Shown in pieces: positions 17,392 through 26,073 of a stretch of 64,000 nt of DNA. Origin of the DNA: Paraburkholderia madseniana (GTDB lineage: Bacteria; Pseudomonadota; Gammaproteobacteria; Burkholderiales; Burkholderiaceae). The translations under genes and the position numbers were made by a program. The notes under the pieces were generated by a model. The model was not told where the DNA came from. It made no database searches and saw only the letters and a list, made by a program, of their open reading frames with translations. Where the stretch lies: the NCBI RefSeq assembly GCF_009690905.1, contig NZ_VOSW01000040.1, positions 21,353 to 85,352 of the forward strand, given 5' to 3'. Position 1 is the stretch's first letter, and every line of letters starts with the position of its first letter.

Positions 17392-19101
17392 ATGCAAGCT
17401 CACCCCTACGCCGAAGCGCGCACACGCGACGCCGCGCTTGCGGCGGCGCCCTACGGCATGTTCATCTGCACGGCCGACGGCACGTTCGACTCCGTCAACG
17501 CAGCTCTCGAGAAGCTGACCGGCTTTACCGCCGAAGAATTGATCGGCCGGCGCACCTTTGAGTCCTTGCACGACCCGGCCGAACTCGCGAGGCGGCGCGC
17601 CGAATTGCCGCCGCTGTCGGCGCTAGGCTCGCGCTATGAAGGTGAATGGACCTACATGCGGCGCAACGGCACCCCAATTCGCGTGGTGTTCGCGCTGGCG
17701 CCGCTCGCCGCCGAGCCGGCACATCCTGGCGGTGTAACCACGGGGCCCGCCCGCTATGTCGGCATTGCCATCGACATGACGCGCTACGCGCAGTCCGAGG
17801 CACGCCTGTGGTACGTCTCGCATCACGACGGCGTGACCCGTCTGCCCAATCAGACACTTTTCACCGAACGCCTCGAGTTGACGATTGCGCGCTGTCAGCG
17901 CAGCGGCAGTGGTTTTACCGTGTTGATCGCCGAACTCGATCATTTGCGCAAGCTGCGCGATGCGCTCGGTTTGCATGCGGCCGAACTGGTGTTGCAGATC
18001 GTCGGCGAACGGCTGCGCGGTCTGTTCCCCCACGACGGTACGATCGCCTCGATCGGTGGCACGCAATTCGCGCTGCTGATCAATGAAACCGGCGCGGCGG
18101 CCGATGCTTTTGCGGCTGAGGCACTGGGCCGCATCGCCGAATCGATCGACTACGCGGGCACCGCGCTGAACATCACGGCGAGTATCGGCGTCGTCGCCTA
18201 TCCTGCGGACGGCGCCGATGCACCGACACTGATGCGTCGCGCGGGCGTGGCGTTGTCGGCGGCATCGGCTGTCAACGGCAATGCGGTGCGGCGTTTTTCC
18301 ACCGCGCTCGAAGGTCAGGCGGCGCGCCGCTTCGAACTGGAGACGATGCTGCGCGAAGCGCTCGAGCGTCAGCAACTGCATCTCGTGTATCAGCCGCAGG
18401 TGACGCTTTCCAATGGCCGCATCGCGCAAGTGGAGACGCTGCTGCGCTGGAATCATCCGCAGCGTGGGTTGATCAGTCCGGTCGAGTTCGTGCCGATCGC
18501 TGAAGAGTCGGGCCTGATCGAGCAGATCGGCGAGTGGGTGATCCGTACCGCGTGCCGCGACGCCGGCAAATTGCTGCGGCTCACCGGCACCTTGCCACGG
18601 GTTGCGGTGAACGTGTCCCCGCAGCAGTTCCAGCGGCACAATCTGTTCGAGACGATCCGCGAGGCGCTCGAAGATGCCGCGCTCGACCCTTCGTACCTTG
18701 AATTGGAAATCACCGAGGGCGTGCTGCTGGGCGACACCGAACAGGCATTGCAGACGCTGCATGCGTTGCGCGAATTGGGCGTTGAAGTCGCGGTGGATGA
18801 CTTTGGCACCGGCTATTCGAGTCTCGCTTATCTCACGCGCTTTCCGCTGAATCGCCTGAAAATCGATCGCTCGTTTGTGATGCGCATGAGTACCGATCCG
18901 CAGTGCGCGGCGCTCGTCGGCGCCATTATCGCCATGGCCCATGCGTTGAAGCTGCGGGTGACGGCCGAAGGTGTGGAGACGGCCGAACAGGCCGCGCAAC
19001 TGGAAGCGCTCGGCTGTGACGAGGCACAAGGATTCTGGTTCTCGCGACCCATCACCGTCGCGGCGTTGGGCAATTTGCTGAAGCCGTTGGGCACCGGTTG
19101 A
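17392..19101 (+). CDS. PAS-GGDEF-EAL protein, probable c-di-GMP phosphodiesterase with degenerate GGDEF
   Basis: 569 residues. A PAS domain occupies about residues 15-135 (PYGMFICTADGTFDSVNAAL). A GGDEF-like domain follows, about 150-305, but the active loop reads GGTQF at 222-226, so diguanylate cyclase activity is unlikely. The EAL domain (about 315-560) has ETLLRW with Glu348, NVSPQQF, ELEITEG, VDDFGTGYSS, LKIDRSF and TAEGVET, which retain the catalytic metal and base residues. The likely activity is hydrolysis of c-di-GMP, tuned by the PAS and GGDEF domains. There is no membrane segment. The gene is followed by a terminator shared with the convergent phasin gene. Confidence 0.9.
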   Translation: MQAHPYAEARTRDAALAAAPYGMFICTADGTFDSVNAALEKLTGFTAEELIGRRTFESLHDPAELARRRAELPPLSALGSRYEGEWTYMRRNGTPIRVVFALAPLAAEPAHPGGVTTGPARYVGIAIDMTRYAQSEARLWYVSHHDGVTRLPNQTLFTERLELTIARCQRSGSGFTVLIAELDHLRKLRDALGLHAAELVLQIVGERLRGLFPHDGTIASIGGTQFALLINETGAAADAFAAEALGRIAESIDYAGTALNITASIGVVAYPADGADAPTLMRRAGVALSAASAVNGNAVRRFSTALEGQAARRFELETMLREALERQQLHLVYQPQVTLSNGRIAQVETLLRWNHPQRGLISPVEFVPIAEESGLIEQIGEWVIRTACRDAGKLLRLTGTLPRVAVNVSPQQFQRHNLFETIREALEDAALDPSYLELEITEGVLLGDTEQALQTLHALRELGVEVAVDDFGTGYSSLAYLTRFPLNRLKIDRSFVMRMSTDPQCAALVGAIIAMAHALKLRVTAEGVETAEQAAQLEALGCDEAQGFWFSRPITVAALGNLLKPLGTG

Positions 19102-19203
19102 CGTCGGCAATTCCGCTGCCAACTTGAAGTCGCCATCCCGCAGGCGCCGCAGCGCGTCGTACTTCGCGCAAGACGCGTGTCGCCAAAGCTACCCGGACAA
19201 GAG

Positions 19204-19226
19204 AAAGGGGCCGATTGGCCCCTTTT
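19204..19226. terminator. Bidirectional terminator between the c-di-GMP gene and phasin
   Basis: AAAGGGGCC (19204-19212), loop GATT, then GGCCCCTTT with extra T. The A run on the left and T run on the right make it usable from both strands, between two converging genes. Confidence 0.85.
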
Positions 19227-19252
19227 CGTCTGCTCGCGTTACGACGTGAGAC

Positions 19253-19762
19253 TTATTTTGCTGCGTCGTCTGCGGTGGTGATCGCTGTGCCGGCCATACC
19301 GGACGCACGCTTGATGCTGTCCTGCACCACATTGCTCGAATGAATCATCGAAGCCATCACGGATTGCATTGCCCCGAATGCGCTATCCGAGCTGAACGGC
19401 GTGGTTTGGCCGAAGCCCGAACCGAGTTGCGCCACATTAGCGCCGAACTCTTCGCGCAGTGATTCACCTGCCTTGGTCAACGCTGCGGTGAATTGCGCGT
19501 CAATTTCCTTGACGTGCTGCGCGTACGACAAGGTGCGTTGAACCAGTTGCTGCTGCAAATCGGACACGCCGGCGAACGGCGCGGTGTTGAACTGGCCGGC
19601 CGACAATGCGCTCTTGCTTTCGGTGACGGTTGCCTTCAGTGCCGCGAGATTGAGCTCGCCGAGCTTTTGCAGACACGCCAGCCCATCGAGCTGCAGGTCG
19701 GTGAAGATGTTGAAAGTGCGTTGGCCGAAGGCGGCGCTATGTTCGATCGCGGGGCTGTGCAT
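19253..19762 (-). CDS. phaP: Phasin (PHA granule-associated protein)
   Basis: 169 residues from ATG 19762, which has GGAG eight bases upstream; an in-frame extension to 19822 lacks one. The sequence is Ala/Gln-rich and helical with SKSALSAGQFNTAPF and YAQHVKEIDAQFTAALTKAGE, typical of Burkholderia/Ralstonia phasins that coat polyhydroxyalkanoate granules. The PHB depolymerase-like gene lies directly upstream on the same strand, supporting a role in polymer storage. Symbol given by family, not by close identity. Confidence 0.8.
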   Translation of the reverse strand: MHSPAIEHSAAFGQRTFNIFTDLQLDGLACLQKLGELNLAALKATVTESKSALSAGQFNTAPFAGVSDLQQQLVQRTLSYAQHVKEIDAQFTAALTKAGESLREEFGANVAQLGSGFGQTTPFSSDSAFGAMQSVMASMIHSSNVVQDSIKRASGMAGTAITTADDAAK

Positions 19763-19926
19763 AAGTGATCTCCAAAGTGACCCGGGGCAGGCGCCCAAAG
19801 GATTTCGGAGGCCAGGTCTCACGCGAGACGGCAGGTCGACGCGGCACAGTGGTTTTGCTGCGCTGCAACATGAGCCACTTTATACCTTTGCGGCAGGATG
19901 TACAGCGTTTTCGTCAAAATGATTCG

Positions 19927-21051
19927 TCAGTTGAATGGAGCTTTATGTGCGCCTGACGCGCGCGGATGGGCGAGGAAGAAGCGCAGCATTTCGGCCGTCG
20001 CATCGGGGCCGGATGGGTCCGTGTACGTGCCGCGCTGACTGCCGCCTGCCCATGCGTGGCCCGCGCCTCGGATCGACCAGTACTCCGCTTCGACACCATT
20101 TGCCGCGACGAGTCGTTGCACCGTGCAGCCTCGCTGACCGCTCGCTGTGCCTGCGGTGTGCGACAGCGGGCTGAGTGTCGTGACGCCGGCGTCGAAGCCC
20201 GCTACGAGCGCAGTAGCGTTCGAAGGATGCACCGTCGTGTCCGCATCGCCATGAAACACGATGAGCGGGCGTTGCGGTTCGACGTGCGAGTGGCTGCGAT
20301 GCGCTTTGCCGCCTTTCATCGCGGCGAGCGCCGAAGGCAGACCTTTCGCGCTTCCGTAGGCGAGGCCGGAATGCACGCAGGCCGCGGCGTACAGGTCGGG
20401 CGAGGTTTTCAGCATGACGTCCGCCATGGCGCCACCTGCCGACAGACCCGCCACATACACCCGCGCCGGATCGACGCGATAACGCGCCATCACCTCACGC
20501 GTGATGCCGGCGATCAACGATGGTTCGCCCTGATCGCGCTGCTGGTCGGCAGGCTTGAACCAGTTCCAGCAAGTCGAAGGATTGGCTGCTTGCGATTGAT
20601 TCGGATACACGACGATGAAGCCATTACGCTCGGCCATTTCGTTCATGCGCGTGCCGGCCGCGAAGTCGTCGGCGTTTTGCGTGCAGCCGTGCAGCATCAC
20701 GATTAGCGGCAACGGTTTGCTCTTGTAGACGGCTGGTACGTAGAGCTTGTATTGGCGTTGGCCCGCGCTATTGCTGAAGGTGTGGGTGCTGAAGGTGCCG
20801 GGGGTGTCAGCGTCGAAAGTGCGCTCGGCAGGGGCGTGCGGCGTGGTGTTGGCGTGAGATTGCGCCTGTGTCCACGCTTGTGCCCATTCGTTGGCACTCT
20901 GCGGCATGGGCGGCGTTTGCGCATTGCCTGCTTTGGCCTTGCTGCCTGCGAGTGCGCGCTGGACTGCAGCGGTCGCTTCCTTCGGCCCCTTGGTGCGTAG
21001 CAGGTCGAAGGCTTCTTTCATCGACTTCAGGAAATCTTCATTCATTTTCAT
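19927..21051 (-). CDS. PHB depolymerase-family esterase, intracellular
   Basis: 374 residues of the Esterase_phb family. LIVMLHGCTQNADDFAAGTR gives the oxyanion region, VYVAGLSAGGAMADVM the catalytic serine (GLSAG), FHGDADTTVHP the Asp and GAGHAWAGG the His. The first about 80 residues form a Lys/Ala/Pro-rich linker without a signal peptide, so it is probably cytoplasmic. The enzyme would hydrolyse polyhydroxybutyrate or related short-chain esters, with the phasin gene codirectionally downstream. Related family members act on acetylxylan or feruloyl esters, so the substrate is not certain. Confidence 0.85.
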   Translation of the reverse strand: MKMNEDFLKSMKEAFDLLRTKGPKEATAAVQRALAGSKAKAGNAQTPPMPQSANEWAQAWTQAQSHANTTPHAPAERTFDADTPGTFSTHTFSNSAGQRQYKLYVPAVYKSKPLPLIVMLHGCTQNADDFAAGTRMNEMAERNGFIVVYPNQSQAANPSTCWNWFKPADQQRDQGEPSLIAGITREVMARYRVDPARVYVAGLSAGGAMADVMLKTSPDLYAAACVHSGLAYGSAKGLPSALAAMKGGKAHRSHSHVEPQRPLIVFHGDADTTVHPSNATALVAGFDAGVTTLSPLSHTAGTASGQRGCTVQRLVAANGVEAEYWSIRGAGHAWAGGSQRGTYTDPSGPDATAEMLRFFLAHPRASGAHKAPFN

Positions 21052-21157
21052 GAGTGTGAGTTACTGCGTTGACTTGCATTGCGCGTGACGGGGTCAGGCG
21101 ATGAGTTTCACGGCCTTCAGCATGGCTTCAAACAAAAATCAGCCATGCCGGGCGCGC

Positions 21158-21583
21158 CTACCTGATGCGTCCGGCGAGCGCCGCCTTGACCGCTGGCGAC
21201 GCGTGAAATGCGCCGAGCACCGCCACCGATGCGATCGTGGCCGCCGCGAGTTCCGGCGGCACATCGGCTGCGATGCTGGCGAGGCCGAGCACGTGAATGT
21301 CCAGTCGTTCATTTGCGGCTTGAGCGGCTTCGAGGTCCTGCTTCGAGAAGTGTTGCAGGCCGAGCACCAGCGCGCGCCGGGTCACCGTTTCCGTGACGAC
21401 CTGCGCGTGTACGGCTAGCTGGTTGCGAATCGCCGTACGGATCAGGTCGGTGCGGTTCGAGTAAAAGCCTTCTTCGACGAGCAGGTCGATCTGGCCCAGG
21501 TCGATTGGGCCGAGATTGATGGTGATCTTTTCGGTCTCGCCGCCTTTGGGGCGGGAGGTGTCGACGAGTTTGAGGTTGGCCAT
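21158..21583 (-). CDS. Ribbon-helix-helix (CopG-like) protein
   Basis: 141 residues from ATG 21583 (MANLKLVDTSRPKGGETEKI). The ribbon-helix-helix portion is about residues 18-55: EKITINLGPIDLGQIDLLVE then YSNRTDLIRTAIRNQLA. The remaining C-terminus is helical and Ala-rich. Such proteins bind direct-repeat operators as dimers of dimers. Three evenly spaced repeats lie just upstream (21610-21645). It is codirectional with the PHB depolymerase gene 106 bases downstream and may regulate it. The family is sometimes annotated simply as CopG family regulator. Confidence 0.72.
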   Translation of the reverse strand: MANLKLVDTSRPKGGETEKITINLGPIDLGQIDLLVEEGFYSNRTDLIRTAIRNQLAVHAQVVTETVTRRALVLGLQHFSKQDLEAAQAANERLDIHVLGLASIAADVPPELAAATIASVAVLGAFHASPAVKAALAGRIR

Positions 21584-21609
21584 TTCTATTCCGTTCGGCG
21601 TTCGCTCGG

Positions 21610-21675
21610 CATCCATATGCCATCCAAATAACATCCAATGGGATGGTTATACGCGCCTGGTCCGAACGGCGTCAA
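21610..21675 (-). promoter_or_regulatory. Promoter and iteron-like operator of the ribbon-helix-helix gene
   Basis: On the minus strand TTGACG (21675-21670) and TATAAC (21651-21646), 18 bases apart, form a sigma-70-like promoter reading toward 21583. Directly after the -10, CATCC occurs on the plus strand at 21610, 21621 and 21632, exactly 11 bases apart, with an inverted copy at 21641-21645. The repeats overlap the expected transcription start. The layout fits autorepression by the encoded protein. Confidence 0.5.
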
Positions 21676-21972
21676 TGAGGAAATTGAGGGCCGGGAGACG
21701 CTCGCGGAGCGATGACATTGCTGACGACAATGCCTATGGCTCTCCCGGCGACGATTACCGTTTGCGCAACTGCGTTCTATCGATTGCGTTGGCCTAAGAA
21801 GCTGCGCCTTGAGCCGGTTCGACACTGAGGCGCGAGGCCGGTCATGGACGCACATGATGGGCTATACGACGACGAGCCTAGCGCCTGGAGGCGGATTGGA
21901 GGCATTGATCTGGCCGCCGCGCGGTATAGTGGGTGAAACGAAACGTGTCGGGGGTTCCCCCAGGGAATCAAG

Positions 21973-22119
21973 ATGAGCACGCTCTTTTACTACGTGAGCG
22001 CCGCGATGGTCGGCGGCGGTTTTGGAACAAGCGGAATATTCGGCCAGGTGTTTCTTTGGAGTGGGCTCATTCTGATTGCTGCGTCATTCGCGTTCAAGGA
22101 CGGTGACGGACAGGGGTGA
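21973..22119 (+). CDS. Putative 48-aa membrane protein
   Basis: MSTLFYYVSAAMVGGGFGTS opens a short ORF that is nearly all hydrophobic, with one or two membrane segments and a charged KDGDGQG tail. A GGGGG-TT-CCCCC hairpin (21950-21961) and a weak GGGA lie just upstream. No homologue is recognised. The 389 bases before it (21584-21972) hold only the minus-strand promoter described separately, and I see nothing further there. Coding status is unproven. Confidence 0.35.
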   Translation: MSTLFYYVSAAMVGGGFGTSGIFGQVFLWSGLILIAASFAFKDGDGQG

Positions 22120-22387
22120 ACCGGATTCGTCGAATGGCTCGACACTGCCATTGCAGCAACGTTTGCCTTGACGTTGCACTCGCCATTTACGCGAGTGACC
22201 GGCATTGATACCGGGGAATTCAATAGTTGGTAGAAGTCACGGCAGAAGTCTCGGAGTCATGTCTGGCCGCCGCGGCTGTTCGTGACAATCGGACCGTCAC
22301 CGCTGTTGGCTGTTCCTGCAATGTAGGAGAATTGAGGGATCATCGCCTAACATATAAGCATGGTCGCAACCTGATAGGGAGGCCGCC

Positions 22388-22534
22388 ATGTCTGATTTAA
22401 CGTTGGCTATTTTGATTGGGATTATCGCTGCTATATGTGGCGCCGGGATATGGGCCGCATCCAGCAACCAGGAGCGGCTAACCCATTGGTTCAAAGAGCA
22501 TCATCTTAGTGACTTGATTCACCATAAGCATTGA
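22388..22534 (+). CDS. Putative 48-aa single-pass membrane protein
   Basis: The ORF starts MSDLTLAILIGIIAAICGAG, a strong membrane helix, followed by a polar, His-rich tail (NQERLTHWFKEHHLSDLIHH). GGGAGG stands five bases before the ATG, an excellent ribosome site, which makes translation plausible. It has the same length as the ORF at 21973 but a different sequence. No family is recognised. Small single-helix proteins of this type often modulate a larger membrane partner, but no such partner is indicated. Confidence 0.5.
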   Translation: MSDLTLAILIGIIAAICGAGIWAASSNQERLTHWFKEHHLSDLIHHKH

Positions 22535-22554
22535 TGCAGCGACGGCAGAACGGC

Positions 22555-22574
22555 AAAACCCCGCCGGAGCGGGG
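22555..22574 (-). terminator. Intrinsic terminator of the rng end of the minus-strand run
   Basis: Read on the minus strand, CCCCGC-TCCG-GCGGGG is followed by TTTT (plus-strand AAAA at 22555-22558). It lies about 160 bases beyond the rng stop and faces the small ORF at 22388. Confidence 0.75.
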
Positions 22575-22732
22575 CTCAAATCTCAAAGCGATCGATTTGG
22601 CGCACGGCGCCGTCAAGCGTGCGCCTTGGCGCGCCGCGCCTCTTGCGCCGGCCACGCGCTTGCGCCGCTATATCGCAAATTTCAGGGTTTCGAACTCGGT
22701 CAACCGGTCATTGATGCAGAGAATTTGATGAT

Positions 22733-24202
22733 TTACATCAAGACTATATCGTACTGCTCCTGGCTCAAATTCGACTCCACCTGCAACGACACCGGCTTGC
22801 CGATGAAATCGATCAGCATCGCCAGATGCTGCGATTCTTCCTCAAGGAAAAGATCGATCACCTGCTGCGACGCCACCACGCGAAACTCGCGCGGATTGAA
22901 CTGCCGCGACTCGCGCAGAATCTCGCGCAGCACGTCGTAGCACACCGTGCGTGACGTCTTGACCTGTCCCTTGCCCTGACAAACCGGGCAGGGCTCGCAC
23001 AGCACATGCGCCAACGATTCACGCGTACGTTTGCGCGTCATCTCCACGAGTCCAAGCTGCGAGAAACCATTCACGGTCACGCGCGTGCGATCGCGCGACA
23101 ACGCCTTCTTCAACTCACCAAGCACCTGATCGCGATGCTCGACGTTCTCCATATCGATGAAGTCGATGATGATCACGCCGCCCAGATTACGCAGCCGCAA
23201 TTGCCGCGCGATGGTGTGTGCGGCTTCGAGGTTGGTCTTGAAGATCGTATCGTCGAAGTTGCGCGCGCCGACGTAGCCGCCGGTGTTCACGTCGATGGTG
23301 GTCATCGCTTCGGTCTGGTCGATCACCAGATAGCCGCCCGATTTCAGATCGACCCGGCGTGACAATGCGCGCTGGATTTCCGCCTCGATGTTGTACAGAT
23401 CGAAGAGCGGCCGCTCGCCGGTGTAGTGATGCAGCTTCGACGACACCGCCGGCGTGAACTCCGCCGCGAAGTCGGCGAGCATCTGATAGGTCTCGCGTGA
23501 GTCGACCTGAATGCGCGAGGTCTCGTCGTTGACGAAATCGCGCAGCACACGTTGTGCGAGATTCAGATCCTGATACAGCAGGCTGGTCGGCGGCATGCGC
23601 TGACCTTGCGAGATGATGGTCGCCCACGTCTTGCGCAGATATGCGACGTCGCCGGCCAATTCTTCGCTGGTTGCGTCTTCAGCGATGGTGCGGACGATGT
23701 AGCCGCCTTTTTCATCGGCAGGCAGCACGGCGGTCAGACGCGCGCGCACGGCCTCGCGTTCGGCTTCGCTCTCGATCTTCTGCGAGATGCCGATGTGCGG
23801 CTCCTGCGGCAGATACACGAGCGTGCGCCCGGCGATACTCACTTGCGTGGACAGCCTCGCGCCCTTGGTGCCGATCGGATCTTTCACGACCTGCACCATC
23901 AGTGTCTGACCTTCGAAGACGATTTTCTCGATGGGCTGATGCGGCGTTTGATGCTGCGGTTCGCCCGCAATGCGCGGATGCCAGATATCCGCTACGTGGA
24001 GAAACGCGGCGCGTTCCAGGCCGATGTCGATGAAGGCGGATTGCATACCCGGCAACACGCGGACGACTTTGCCGAGATAGACATTGCCGACGCGTCCTCG
24101 CGACAGCGTTCGTTCGACGTGAAGTTCCTGGACGGCGCCTTGCTGGACGAGCGCGACGCGCGTTTCCTGCGGCGTGACATTGATCAGGATTTCTTCATTC
24201 AT
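22733..24202 (-). CDS. rng: Ribonuclease G
   Basis: 489 residues matching RNase G (CafA). It begins MNEEILINVTPQETRVAL and has the S1 segment (GRVGNVYLGKVVRVLPGMQSA). The catalytic metal region is TIDVNTGGYVG and IIDFIDMENVEHR, and the zinc-link cysteines are in CEPCPVCQGKG. It is an endonuclease for 5'-maturation of 16S rRNA and some mRNAs, acting in the cytoplasm without the long RNase E tail. It starts 9 bases after maf and ends the housekeeping run. Confidence 0.96.
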   Translation of the reverse strand: MNEEILINVTPQETRVALVQQGAVQELHVERTLSRGRVGNVYLGKVVRVLPGMQSAFIDIGLERAAFLHVADIWHPRIAGEPQHQTPHQPIEKIVFEGQTLMVQVVKDPIGTKGARLSTQVSIAGRTLVYLPQEPHIGISQKIESEAEREAVRARLTAVLPADEKGGYIVRTIAEDATSEELAGDVAYLRKTWATIISQGQRMPPTSLLYQDLNLAQRVLRDFVNDETSRIQVDSRETYQMLADFAAEFTPAVSSKLHHYTGERPLFDLYNIEAEIQRALSRRVDLKSGGYLVIDQTEAMTTIDVNTGGYVGARNFDDTIFKTNLEAAHTIARQLRLRNLGGVIIIDFIDMENVEHRDQVLGELKKALSRDRTRVTVNGFSQLGLVEMTRKRTRESLAHVLCEPCPVCQGKGQVKTSRTVCYDVLREILRESRQFNPREFRVVASQQVIDLFLEEESQHLAMLIDFIGKPVSLQVESNLSQEQYDIVLM

Positions 24203-24211
24203 GGTGTTATT

Positions 24212-24841
24212 TTAGAAGTCGATGCGCGCTGCACGCAGGAGGGCAGCGGTTTCAAAAAGCGGCAAACCCATGATACCTGAATAGGACCCGTCGATATGCT
24301 CGATAAACTCCGCGGCGCGTCCCTGTACGCCATACGCGCCTGCCTTGCCGAGCGGCTCGCCGCTTGCAGCGTAGCGGCGCACGGCGTCCGCTTGCAGTGC
24401 AGCAAAACGCACCTTCGATACCGATAGTGCGGCCGGCAGCAACGTGCCTTCCGCGTCGACCACCGCGATGGCCGTCAGCACTTCGTGATCGCGGCCCGCG
24501 AGGCGCGTGAGCATTGCGACGGCATCGTCGGTGTCGACGGGCTTGCCGAGGATCGCGTCGTCGATCGTGACGGTTGTGTCGGCAACCAGGATCGGCCGTG
24601 CCGCATGGCCGCCTGCCACGAGACGCGCGCGCGCTGCGTGCGCTTTCGCGATGCACACGCGCTGCACGTAGTCGCGCGCCCGCTCGCCGGGTAGCTCGAC
24701 TTCGAGCGCTTCGGCATCTTCATCGGGACGCGGCAGGAGCAATTCGAAACGCACGCCGAGTTGTTGCAACAACTCCTGACGGCGCGGACTCTGAGAAGCG
24801 AGGTAAACGAACGGATGCAGCGAATCGGCGGACGTTGGCAT
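24212..24841 (-). CDS. maf: Maf-family nucleotide pyrophosphatase
   Basis: 209 residues with the Maf signature ASQSPRRQELL at the N-terminus and LVADTTVTIDDAILGKP in the core, where the Asp acts in catalysis. The family hydrolyses non-canonical or canonical nucleoside triphosphates (dTTP/UTP for the YhdE branch) to monophosphates. The C-terminal YGVQGRAAEFIEHIDGSYSG is also typical. It is codirectional with rng and preceded by a 211-base gap from rlmH. Confidence 0.93.
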   Translation of the reverse strand: MPTSADSLHPFVYLASQSPRRQELLQQLGVRFELLLPRPDEDAEALEVELPGERARDYVQRVCIAKAHAARARLVAGGHAARPILVADTTVTIDDAILGKPVDTDDAVAMLTRLAGRDHEVLTAIAVVDAEGTLLPAALSVSKVRFAALQADAVRRYAASGEPLGKAGAYGVQGRAAEFIEHIDGSYSGIMGLPLFETAALLRAARIDF

Positions 24842-25052
24842 GAACAGGTCTCGATGAGGCGGGTTGCGTCAATGCGCAAGGCGCGCGCGATGAGCGTGTC
24901 AGTCAATCGACGAAGAACGAGCCTAAGGACACGATGAAAAGCACGTCGATCAACGTATCGATAAACGCGCCTGAAAATGCGTCCACAAGGCGCGTCAATC
25001 AGCGCAGCCAACAGGACCAGCAAACGCGCGATCCGTCAGCCGCCTCGTTCGC

Positions 25053-25523
25053 TCACACGCGGTGATAGGGGTGATTTTGCGTGATGGTCCACGCGCGGTA
25101 AAGCTGTTCGGCGAGCAGCACGCGGACCATGGCGTGCGGCAGCGTCAGGCTGGAGACACGCAGCAGCATATCGGCGCGTGCTTTCAGATCGGGATCGAGC
25201 CCATCGGCGCCGCCGATCAGAAACGCCACGTCGCGGCCGTCCTGCTGCCAGCCGGGCAGGGCGCCGGCGAGTTGCATCGTGGTCCAATCCTTGCCGCGTT
25301 CATCGAGCGCGACGATGCGCGCGTTCTTCGGCAACGCGGCTTCGATTTTCTGCCGCTCGGCCGCCATCACGCTTTCGGCCGGACGCCCTGACGAACGCTG
25401 CTCGGGCTTGATTTCGCGCAGCTCGATGCGCAGCTCGGGCGGCATGCGCTTCGCGTATTCGTCGAAGCCGGTGGCGATCCAGTCGGGCATCTTGTGGCCG
25501 ACGGCGAGAATGTGCAGTTTCAT
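25053..25523 (-). CDS. rlmH: 23S rRNA (pseudouridine1915-N3)-methyltransferase RlmH
   Basis: 156 residues, the family's normal length. It begins MKLHILAVGHKMPDWI and carries FLIGGADGLD (SAM-binding knot) and the invariant C-terminus LYRAWTITQNHPYHR. This SPOUT enzyme methylates pseudouridine 1915 in helix 69 of 23S rRNA. It follows rsfS, a conserved pairing in proteobacteria. Confidence 0.96.
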   Translation of the reverse strand: MKLHILAVGHKMPDWIATGFDEYAKRMPPELRIELREIKPEQRSSGRPAESVMAAERQKIEAALPKNARIVALDERGKDWTTMQLAGALPGWQQDGRDVAFLIGGADGLDPDLKARADMLLRVSSLTLPHAMVRVLLAEQLYRAWTITQNHPYHRV

Positions 25524-25613
25524 GACGGGTGGAATCGACGACGCAATCGCTGCAATCGCGCACGCATGCTCTGACTTTGCGTCGCGGACTTCAGCGGTTT
25601 GCCAGCCACGTAC

Positions 25614-26069
25614 TTACTTGCGGCGTACCGCCGCCTTGCGTGCAGGCTTTTTGACAGCCGGCGCTTCGTCTTCTTCGTCCTCGTCGTCGGGTTCGCTCGA
25701 GCGCGCGCCGCCGAACGGATCCGGCGTGGACAGCTTGATGCGCACCGGCTTGTCGCCCCAAATTTCTTCGAGGTTGTAGTACTGGCGCAGCGCCGGTTGC
25801 AGGATGTGCACGATCGCGTCGCCGCAATCGACCAGCACCCATTCGCCGACGTCGTCACCTTCGGTGCTGATGACGTCGCCGCCGTTTTCCTTGACGCTCT
25901 CGCGCACGCTCGAAGCGAGCGCCTTGGTCTGGCGGTTCGAGGTGCCGGAGGCGACGATCACGCGATCGAACAGCGCGGTCAGGTGGCTGGTGTTGAACAC
26001 CTTGATGTCTTGCGCTTTGACGTCTTCGAGAGCGTCGACGATCACGCGTTGCAGTTTGCGAATATCCAT
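25614..26069 (-). CDS. rsfS: Ribosomal silencing factor RsfS
   Basis: 151 residues from ATG 26069 (MDIRKLQRVIVDALEDVKAQ). The core motifs DRVIVASGTSNRQTKALA and EWVLVDCGDAIVHILQ identify the Iojap/RsfS family, which binds ribosomal protein uL14 and blocks subunit joining in stationary phase. The acidic-then-basic tail (DDEDEEDE then KKPARKAAVRRK) is an extension beyond the usual length of about 115 residues and is common in Burkholderia. The start is four bases after the nadD stop. Confidence 0.94.
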   Translation of the reverse strand: MDIRKLQRVIVDALEDVKAQDIKVFNTSHLTALFDRVIVASGTSNRQTKALASSVRESVKENGGDVISTEGDDVGEWVLVDCGDAIVHILQPALRQYYNLEEIWGDKPVRIKLSTPDPFGGARSSEPDDEDEEDEAPAVKKPARKAAVRRK

Positions 26070-26073
26070 GGGG

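Noticed and set aside
24475..25023. Minus-strand frame covering the rlmH-maf gap and part of maf
   Set aside because: Arg/Cys-rich out-of-frame reading of maf; no ribosome site or family match.
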